Shown here: one piece after another, positions 58,901 through 64,000 of the stretch | Layout: each line of letters opens with the position of its first letter | Numbering within the stretch: position 1 is the stretch's first letter | NCBI RefSeq assembly: GCF_001807265.1 | Contig: NZ_KV788411.1 | Coordinates: forward strand, 1-64,000 | Origin: Corynebacterium sp. HMSC05H05 | Lineage (GTDB): Bacteria > Actinomycetota > Actinomycetes > Mycobacteriales > Mycobacteriaceae | Direction: 5' to 3' | Length of the DNA: 64,000 nucleotides | Program-made: the position numbers and the translations under genes | The notes under the pieces: generated by a model | Seen by the model: the letters and a program-made list of their open reading frames with translations, nothing else | Told to the model about the DNA's origin: nothing | The model's database searches: none

Positions 58901-59217
58901 CCGGCGGCCAGGCGCAGAAGCTCGTGTTCTTCTGCCTCGCCGCGGCGCTGCGCTACCGCCTTGCGGGCGTGGACGCGGACGTGCCCCGCTACGCCACCGT
59001 GGTGCTGGACGAGGCCTTCGACCGCGCCGACCCCGTGTTCACCCGCACCGCGATGGACGTGTTTGAAAGCTTCGGCTTCCACATGGTGCTGGCCACGCCG
59101 ATGAAGCTGATCAAGACCCTCTCCCCCTACGTCGACGGCGCCATCGTGGTCCACTACACCGAGGATCCCGTCGCGCGTTCCACCTTCGAGCTCATTGATA
59201 CCCATGCGCCTGCCTGA
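55930..59217 (+). CDS. jetC: Wadjet/Mks condensin SMC ATPase JetC (MksB)
   Basis: A 1095-residue SMC-like ATPase. Walker A GASGSGKST at residues 35-43. Two long coiled-coil arms run at about 230-430 and 570-790 around a hinge (about 440-560). The ABC signature SLSGGQAQKLVFFCLAAALRY and Walker B ATVVLDEAFDRAD lie near residue 1000. With JetA and JetB it extrudes DNA loops and detects small circular DNA for cleavage by JetD. GTG 55930. It overlaps jetD by 14 bases. Confidence 0.94.
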   Translation: MTAQFRLARVQLVNWGTFDGYYDIPVGERGFLITGASGSGKSTLIDAFSAVLVPPGKLRFNAAAQQETGRDKGRSRVSYIRGAWRRSEDPATGEIRSQYLRSGATASIVALTYRTGKEVLTLAAIYRLNAGQQQEAQVKTLYGIFPSEVDVDGFVPLLQNSLDKRKMEAEYKTAGVTFTDQYSVFANRFRSKLGIGSEEAQMLLHRTQSAKSLSSMDELFRNYMLDVPGTFQVAEDAVATHEDLRQAYERLEDVHQQIETLAPLPGLNTKLKDAQATQENTAALSAALPHVRRAIEAKQLSERIDVSSAQLAALEVQTQSLSARKEVQQEAVQRAAVQREQVAGQSLGEIERNIAREEHELVARGAKLRELAALVQLDGALDTERFAELKAQASAELAAAPEQEERLREQWFKARSEHERCAGAEAAVEAELASLGNRSSNIDQRYVEVRAQLCADTGLTVRELPYVGELIDVLPEHAEWEPVIQRLLGGFAATLLVPAEREREVSGWVNGRHLGMRLEYRTVPEGVEVPRGPRNPQSLFHKVRVVEHPMRPWLMRMLATTFDYALVRTVDELERQDQRAATIDGLERNPADRTGSARYVKNDRLRLGERRNYRLGSSNHAKVEALRAELAKAKRATTAAGNRLAEAQRKQEALASDVAKARDIAGMEWASVDTASVEEQLAGLRAELERLTSSPEAKELERAWREASDTLKATEQELRGVRDELAVAKRALQDDQARLKRIESEHVEVDPALAAELEAMLAATTRRLTPENLSDSAFKVTAQLDAQAKLAAKTITESSNAIVNILSNYKSQWSAESAELQATADFAGEAIARLEMLRSDRLPEFRGRFLDLLNGQSVMHLNTIYKELQRAKGDIETNLGPINASLRRSPYTEGRYLQIEVRDNRDRVVRDFLQDLREATAGSLSEADEKTAIERYHRLAKIMDRLGSSERADRSWRSVVLDTRRHVKFVGNEVDAEGTVHNTHVDSASLSGGQAQKLVFFCLAAALRYRLAGVDADVPRYATVVLDEAFDRADPVFTRTAMDVFESFGFHMVLATPMKLIKTLSPYVDGAIVVHYTEDPVARSTFELIDTHAPA

Positions 59218-60346
59218 CCAGTTGCCCGTCAAGTTCAACATGGAGCTTTTGCTTCTCGACGAACCTTCGGCCGTCTCCGTTCCCCTACATCCCCCAACAC
59301 GCGCGCAGGTGCTTGCCGACGAAGCCGCCGCCCGCGCATTCGTCCGCGCCTGGCAGGCCTGGGAGCCTGCCGAGGAGGTGGAGTGGGCAACCCGGTCCTG
59401 GGCGGGACTGGGCAAACAGGACGTGCCCGTGCGCGTGACGTTGTCCGGGTGGGACCGTATCGCGGAGGTGGCCGGCCGCGCCGGGGAGGTTGCGCTGGCC
59501 CGTGAGCGGTTTTCGGTGTTGGTTGGGTTGTTCCCGGACTGGCCTGAGTTCCGGGAGCGGGCGGCACACTCGTGGTCGTCGTGGCTGGTGTTGTCGGAAG
59601 ACGACTTCACCCGCCTGTGCCTCGCTCTGCGATGGTTTCACGTGAAACCTTCGTCGGGCCTGCGCGCCCGCGCCGTGCCGATCGAGGGCCTGGACACCAA
59701 GTGGATCGCCGCCCACCGGGGCCTGCTGCAGCGCCTGCTCGGGGTGTCTGATCTGGGTCTTGCCGAGGGCGACCGGCTGATGCGCGTGCGGTTCTTGGAT
59801 CGGTTGCTTTCACCTGCGCCGGGGTTGGTGGACGTGGGCGTGCCGTTCGGGTCGCTGGAGTTGCCGGACGGTTTGCTTGTGATCGTGGCGGAGAACAAGG
59901 AGACGTTCCTGGCGCTGCCCCAAGCCCCCGATGGCTCAGGTGCGGTGCTGGTGTGGGGCTCCGGGTACACCGCCGGCGCGCTTCCAGAGCTGCCGTGGGT
60001 GCGCGGGGCGCGCCGGGTCCTGTACTGGGGTGACGCGGATGCGGACGGTTACGCGATTCTGAACGCGCTGCGGTCGCGTTTGGCTGCCGACGGCGCTTCC
60101 GTCCCCGTCGTCAGCGTGGCCATGGACGTGGAGACGGTGAAGCGCTTCCTGCACCTCGCCGTGGCCGACCCCGGCGACACGACCCGGGTGCTCCCCCACC
60201 TCACCGACGACGAAGAACGCGCCCGCCGGTTCCTGGTCGCCTCCGGTGCGAAGCGCCTGGAGCAGGAGCGCGTGTCGTTGGAGTGGGCGCTGGCGATGCC
60301 GGAGTTTGCAGCGGTGTGGGGGCCTTGTGCTTCCACTGCAGGGTAG
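59204..60346 (+). CDS. jetD: Wadjet nuclease subunit JetD (MksG, Toprim domain)
   Basis: A 380-residue protein with an N-terminal arm region (DUF3322-like) and a C-terminal Toprim-type domain (DUF2220-like). The catalytic metal motif is VLYWGDADADGYAILNALR at about residues 272-290. An upstream conserved Glu lies in LLVIVAENKETFLAL. It cleaves plasmid DNA after JetABC entrapment. ATG 59204 is preferred to the TTG at 59195. parS site 6 lies inside the gene (codons for the FHVKPS segment). Confidence 0.9.
   Translation: MRLPDQLPVKFNMELLLLDEPSAVSVPLHPPTRAQVLADEAAARAFVRAWQAWEPAEEVEWATRSWAGLGKQDVPVRVTLSGWDRIAEVAGRAGEVALARERFSVLVGLFPDWPEFRERAAHSWSSWLVLSEDDFTRLCLALRWFHVKPSSGLRARAVPIEGLDTKWIAAHRGLLQRLLGVSDLGLAEGDRLMRVRFLDRLLSPAPGLVDVGVPFGSLELPDGLLVIVAENKETFLALPQAPDGSGAVLVWGSGYTAGALPELPWVRGARRVLYWGDADADGYAILNALRSRLAADGASVPVVSVAMDVETVKRFLHLAVADPGDTTRVLPHLTDDEERARRFLVASGAKRLEQERVSLEWALAMPEFAAVWGPCASTAG
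59635..59648. other. parS site 6, inside jetD
   Basis: GTTTCACGTGAAAC in the jetD coding sequence. It is the rightmost parS seen, 37 kb from parB. Confidence 0.95.
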
Positions 60347-60364
60347 TACTATGTGTGGTACTAC
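60343..60364. promoter_or_regulatory. Probable HicB operator overlapping the hicAB promoter
   Basis: GTAGTAC (60343-60349) and GTACTAC (60358-60364) form a 7-bp perfect inverted repeat with an 8-base spacer. A -10-like TACTAT overlaps it at 60347-60352, 20 bases before the hicA ATG. It overlaps the last codons of jetD. Confidence 0.6.
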
Positions 60365-60372
60365 TAGTTCCC

Positions 60373-60624
60373 ATGGGGGACGATATCCAAAAGATCCTGG
60401 ACGCGATGCAGCGTTCCGGCAAGAACATTCGTTACGCCGATCTTCGTAAGGTGTGCGACCACTTCTTTGAGAAGCGGCCCAACAGCGGCGGAGATCACGA
60501 CACATACAAGACACCCTGGGTTGGCGATCCGCGCGTCAATATCCAGAACCGCCGCGGAAAGGCGAAGCCGTATCAGGTCAAACAGGTGCTGGCTGCGGTG
60601 AAGAAGCTAGAAGAGCAGGAGTAG
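60373..60624 (+). CDS. hicA: HicA family toxin
   Basis: An 83-residue double-stranded-RNA-binding-fold mRNA interferase. The catalytic His is in SGGDHDTYKTPW (about residue 42), followed by RVNIQNRRGKAKPYQVKQVLAAVKKLE, whose KPYQVKQVL corresponds to the HicA end motif (I.xGTlrsIL in others). It is the first gene of the pair, three bases before hicB. Confidence 0.82.
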   Translation: MGDDIQKILDAMQRSGKNIRYADLRKVCDHFFEKRPNSGGDHDTYKTPWVGDPRVNIQNRRGKAKPYQVKQVLAAVKKLEEQE

Positions 60625-60627
60625 ACG

Positions 60628-60963
60628 ATGACTGAACGCTTGTCGGATAAGTACACCTACCAAACCTTCTGGTCTGAGGAGGACGGTGAGTACGTGTCCA
60701 CCGTTGCCGAGTTCCCGTCCTTGAGCTGGCTCGATGAGGACGCTCAGCGGTCGAGTGCGGGTCTCCGAGCGCTTGTCGCCGAGGTGATCGCAGACATGCA
60801 GCAAACCGGGGAACCTATCCCCCAGCCGTTCGGTCAGCGCGACTTTTCCGGACGGTTCAATGTGCGAGTCAGCAGTTCCCTCCACCGCCGTCTTGCAATG
60901 GACGCCGCGCGGGAGGGCGTGTCCTTGAACGCGTGGGTGACGCAGAAGCTCGCGAGCGCGTAG
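60628..60963 (+). CDS. hicB: HicB family antitoxin
   Basis: A 111-residue antitoxin. The N-terminal partial RNase H-like fold has FWSEEDGEYVSTVAEFPSLSWLDEDAQ (typical HicB .y..vpdlpgc.t.G.t). The C-terminal ribbon-helix-helix has FNVRVSSSLHRRLAMDAAREGVSLNAWVTQKL. It binds HicA and the operator upstream of hicA. Confidence 0.87.
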   Translation: MTERLSDKYTYQTFWSEEDGEYVSTVAEFPSLSWLDEDAQRSSAGLRALVAEVIADMQQTGEPIPQPFGQRDFSGRFNVRVSSSLHRRLAMDAAREGVSLNAWVTQKLASA

Positions 60964-61035
60964 ACGGTTTCCAAGCTGCTACCCTCGCTTACATAACCGC
61001 GACCCCGACAGGCTTCTTTCCCGCTGGTCAGATAG

Positions 61036-61070
61036 GCCTCCACGTCGCACGATTTGTCGTGCACGGAGGC
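61036..61070 (+). promoter_or_regulatory. Stem-loop covering the SD of the first DUF2075 gene
   Basis: GCCTCC (61036-61041) and GCACGA (61047-61052) pair with TCGTGC (61057-61062) and GGAGGC (61065-61070). The GGAGG, the only SD of the next gene, is inside the stem. It would repress translation unless opened. Confidence 0.5.
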
Positions 61071-61074
61071 TGCC

Positions 61075-62922
61075 ATGGCGGGTTTGCGCCTGAACGCTCG
61101 GGAGTTCATGCGGGTCGCAGACGACCCCGATTCGCTGGTGGAAACAATGCTGCAGCAGTACATGAGCGACTACCAGACCGCCGTCGGGGAGTCGGAGCAA
61201 CGCTCGTGGCGCAACAGCTTGCCGGCGCTCGCGGAGGATCTGGCAGCGGCTGGTCTAGACGCGGTAGATGTCCTGCTGGAGTACGCGCTTCCACTCACGT
61301 CGCAGCGTGCCGACGTCATCCTGGCCGGCACACACCCGGAGACCGGCAACCCGTCCTTCGTTGTCGTGGAGTTGAAGCAGTGGACCGCGGCGGAACCCTT
61401 TGAGGATGATGAGGCGCTAGTCTCCGTAACCGGTTTTCCAGAACCGGTGCTCCACCCGGCGCGGCAGGTGGACGGTTACCGGCGTTACCTCACCAACTAC
61501 CTAGTCAATCTGCACGATCATGAGGACTGGGTTGACGCGGTGGCATACCTGCACGGGGCCGATAGCGACCGCGGGGTGGCTGGGATTCTCAGAGGTGGGG
61601 ATGTGCCGGTGTTTACCGGAGGGCGTCGAGAAGCATTGCGCTCCTACTTGAAGGAACGACTAAGTGGAGGGGGCAGCGCGGAGGTGCTGCTGAAATCGGC
61701 TGTGCGACCGTCGACGAAGCTCATGCAGGTCGCGGCAGACGAGGTACGCGACCGCGAGCAGTTCATCCTTCTGGGCGACCAGCAGCTGGCGGTGGACATG
61801 ATTCGACACGAAGTGCACCGGGCGGGCGCCACGAAGCGGGTCATTGTGGTGTCCGGCGGCCCGGGCAGCGGCAAGTCTGCAATCGCGCTATCCGCGCTGG
61901 GTGAGCTGGCCAGAGAAGGTAAAGCGGTGCTGCATGCGACCGGATCGAGGTCGTTCACGCAGACCATGCGCAAGGTCGCGGGACACCGGAGCAGGGACAC
62001 GCAGAGCCTGTTCAAGTACTTCAATTCCTTCACCAAAGCGCTGCCGGACGAGATCGACGTGCTGATCGCGGACGAGGCGCACCGCATCCGGCAGACCTCG
62101 AACAACCGCTTCACCAGGGCCGCGGACCGCAGTGACCGCCTGCAGATCGACGAGCTCATCTCCGCCGCCCGCGTACCCGTCTTCCTGCTCGACGACCACC
62201 AGGTGGTGCGCAAAGGCGAGCTTGGCTCCGTCCGTGAGATCGAGGCGTTCGCCCGTGCGCAAGGCCTCGAGGTCGTGCGCATCGAACTGGACGAACAGTT
62301 CCGGTGCGGCGGGTCCGCCGCCTATGTGGAGTGGGTGGAGCAGATACTCGAGCTTAACGACGGCGTTCCGTTTGAAGCCGCACTCCCAGACGGCGACCCG
62401 TTCGTGGTGGAGGTCGTCGATTCGCCGTGGGAGCTCGAACGCCGCCTGCGTGAGCGGAACGACAATGGCTACACAGCCCGCATCTCCGCCGGCTACTGCT
62501 GGCAATGGTCCGATGCTCAACGGGACGGGTTGGTCGACGACGTGGTGATCGGCGACTGGGCTCGGCCGTGGAACAACAAGGAAGACCGTCGCGTCGGTAC
62601 CGCTCCCCCGTCGGCGCTGTGGGCGACGCAAGACGGCGGCTTCGACCAGGTCGGCTGCGTGTACACCGCCCAGGGCTTCGAATTTGATTGGGCGGGCGTA
62701 ATCATTGGCCCCGATCTGGTGTGGCGAGACGGGCGCTTCGAAACTGTCCGTTCCGCAAACAAGGACCCGCATTTTCGCAACCCAAAGACGGTGCCGGACG
62801 AAGATTTCGATTTACTGGTGCGCCACGTGTACAAAGTGCTGCTAACGCGCGGGATGATCGGTACCATTTTATATTCCCCGGACGCGCAGACCAGAGAGGC
62901 TTTGCGCGCCCTGTTGAACTGA
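61075..62922 (+). CDS. PD-(D/E)XK nuclease-DUF2075 helicase fusion protein
   Basis: A 615-residue protein. The N-terminal region has the D...ExK pattern of PD-(D/E)XK nucleases: Asp80 in RADVILAG, Glu99 and Lys101 in VVVELKQW. The helicase part (DUF2075, SF1-like) has a Q-like motif LLGDQQLAV, Walker A SGGPGSGKS (about 260-268), Walker B VLIADEAHR (about 329-337), LLDDHQ, DEQFRC and the motif VI-like QGFEFDWAGVIIG. ATG 61075 has GGAGG upstream. It lies directly after hicAB and before a related gene. It is probably a defence effector. Confidence 0.85.
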   Translation: MAGLRLNAREFMRVADDPDSLVETMLQQYMSDYQTAVGESEQRSWRNSLPALAEDLAAAGLDAVDVLLEYALPLTSQRADVILAGTHPETGNPSFVVVELKQWTAAEPFEDDEALVSVTGFPEPVLHPARQVDGYRRYLTNYLVNLHDHEDWVDAVAYLHGADSDRGVAGILRGGDVPVFTGGRREALRSYLKERLSGGGSAEVLLKSAVRPSTKLMQVAADEVRDREQFILLGDQQLAVDMIRHEVHRAGATKRVIVVSGGPGSGKSAIALSALGELAREGKAVLHATGSRSFTQTMRKVAGHRSRDTQSLFKYFNSFTKALPDEIDVLIADEAHRIRQTSNNRFTRAADRSDRLQIDELISAARVPVFLLDDHQVVRKGELGSVREIEAFARAQGLEVVRIELDEQFRCGGSAAYVEWVEQILELNDGVPFEAALPDGDPFVVEVVDSPWELERRLRERNDNGYTARISAGYCWQWSDAQRDGLVDDVVIGDWARPWNNKEDRRVGTAPPSALWATQDGGFDQVGCVYTAQGFEFDWAGVIIGPDLVWRDGRFETVRSANKDPHFRNPKTVPDEDFDLLVRHVYKVLLTRGMIGTILYSPDAQTREALRALLN

Positions 62923-62994
62923 TTCCCCTTCGGGCCCAACGGACTTCCCGCCGGACATGTCCTCACCCCGCGTAACGCAGATGAGGCATGCCCC

Positions 62995-64000
62995 GTGGAC
63001 GCTTTTCCCAAGCCGTTTATCCAACGAGTCCGGTACGACGACCAGTTCGCAGTCAGCTTAGAGACGGCCTACGGTGAGCGCGCCGAAGACGAGCGCGCAG
63101 ACTGGATCACCCACCAGCTGAACTACCCCACCGTCTACGTAGTGCGCAGCCGCCGCGAATACGAGCATGGTTTCCGGTACAAGGTCTACGTCGGTGAAAC
63201 CAACGACATCAAGAAGCGCACCCGCCAGCACCTCTATCAGGACCCGAAGACGCGTGAAGATTGGCGCGAGTTCCTCGGCGCTTCCGACGTGGAGATGTAC
63301 GTGATCGGGCACCCGTACTTCAACAAGTCCCTCACTCTCGACGTGGAAAACCGGTTCCTGCACTACTTGGAGTCGTGCAAGTCAGTGGAACGCCGCAACA
63401 ACCGGCGCACGAACGAACAGCGGGACTACTTCACCTTTGAGCATTTGGACCGGCTTTTCGACGAGGTGTGGCAGGAGCTGCACCGAGTCGAACCCGATCT
63501 TTTCGAGTCGAAGGAGGCGATCACCTCCTCGGCGATTTTCAAGGCGTCCCCGTTCCAGAAGCTGAACGAGGAGCAGCTCAACGCGCAGAACCAGATCTTC
63601 GAAGCGGTCAACAACGCGCTTGAGGGCGGTGTCGGCGACGATCCGCTGGACCACAAGCTAATCCTGGTTTCTGGCGAGGCCGGATCCGGGAAAACCGTGC
63701 TGATCAGCAGCATCTTCAACGGCATCATGATGGGTGTGGAGGACGAGGACGAACGCTTCCGCGCCCTTGCTGCCGGCCTCGATCTGGACGGCACAGGCAT
63801 CGACGGCTACTTGGTCTCCGGACACAAGAATGACGGTGGACAACTGGCTGTATACAAGGAGATCATCAAGAAGGCGGGCATCCCCGACTCCCGCAAACGC
63901 GGCGACCGCGAGCGGGTGTACAGCCCCACGCAGTTCATCAACCGCTTCTCCCCCGACGATCCAGCGGACGTCGTGCTCATCGATGAAGCCCACCTTCTGC
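62995..64000 (+). CDS. GIY-YIG nuclease-DUF2075 helicase fusion, cut by the right edge
   Basis: At least 335 residues from GTG 62995 (GAGG seven bases upstream) with no stop before the end. A GIY-YIG nuclease domain spans residues about 45-130: VYVV near 47-50, YVGETNDIKKRTRQH at 65-79 with the catalytic Arg, and the Glu in VENRFLHYLES. A helical linker leads to a DUF2075 helicase with Walker A GEAGSGKT (about residue 225) and Walker B VVLIDEAHLL at the very edge (about 329). It is related in its second half to the gene before it. No open reading frame list covers it because it lacks a stop. Confidence 0.88.
   Translation, partial: MDAFPKPFIQRVRYDDQFAVSLETAYGERAEDERADWITHQLNYPTVYVVRSRREYEHGFRYKVYVGETNDIKKRTRQHLYQDPKTREDWREFLGASDVEMYVIGHPYFNKSLTLDVENRFLHYLESCKSVERRNNRRTNEQRDYFTFEHLDRLFDEVWQELHRVEPDLFESKEAITSSAIFKASPFQKLNEEQLNAQNQIFEAVNNALEGGVGDDPLDHKLILVSGEAGSGKTVLISSIFNGIMMGVEDEDERFRALAAGLDLDGTGIDGYLVSGHKNDGGQLAVYKEIIKKAGIPDSRKRGDRERVYSPTQFINRFSPDDPADVVLIDEAHLL

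Overview
The window looks like the oriC-proximal chromosome of a high-GC actinobacterium, almost certainly a Corynebacterium. It carries the actinobacterial origin gene order (rpmH, dnaA, dnaN, recF, DciA-like, gyrB, gyrA, DUF3566, tRNA-Ile, tRNA-Ala) and the linked block rnpA-yidD-yidC-rsmG-parA-parB facing cwlM-trxA-trxB-sigM-murJ-DUF6049-nudix. It also has a trp operon with a Trp-codon leader, carotenoid genes and six parS sites of sequence GTTTCACGTGAAAC. The species cannot be fixed from this sequence alone.

Layout. 1-3.4 kb: crtB-crtI, a lipoprotein gene and two tRNAs. 3.6-14.6 kb: DUF3566, gyrA, gyrB, DciA-like, recF and dnaN, all on the minus strand. An accessory insert at 6.6-9.3 kb separates gyrA from gyrB and holds a ribbon-helix-helix/Doc-like pair, a gene with a Vsr/DUF559-like C-terminus, two small genes and a probable structured RNA. 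14.6-17.7 kb: two DnaA-box-rich spacers flanking dnaA (oriC region). 17.7-22.2 kb: rpmH to parB on the plus strand. 22.2-31.8 kb: cell-wall and redox genes on the minus strand. 31.9-35 kb: pcnA, YqgE and azlCD. 35-40 kb: small secreted proteins, an HNH/DUF222 protein, hypotheticals, a BASS transporter and a Rieske protein. 40.4-47.1 kb: trpLEGDCBA, with trpC broken by a frameshift. 47.1-53.5 kb: a small winged-helix gene, an SdpI-like gene, a DAACS transporter, more small secreted proteins and a DUF5129/TPM-like protein. 53.7-64 kb: a defence island with a complete Wadjet/MksFEBG (jetABCD) operon, a HicAB toxin-antitoxin pair and two tandem nuclease-helicase (DUF2075) genes, the second cut by the window edge.

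How the genes fit together. Replication starts in the dnaA region; ParAB and the downstream parS array segregate the origin. The Wadjet SMC complex lies inside the same parS-marked domain and would act against plasmid-like circular DNA. CwlM, MurJ (with a predicted pseudokinase domain) and SigM/TrxAB form the known actinobacterial envelope and redox-stress cluster. GyrA has Ile at residue 87, the position of known fluoroquinolone-resistance changes in corynebacteria. Several repeat families are interspersed: an 11-base word GCYTATCGACG (17 copies counted by eye), three 80-bp elements with inverted ends and four copies of a ~40-bp intergenic repeat. All coordinates and counts come from reading by eye; no database search was run.
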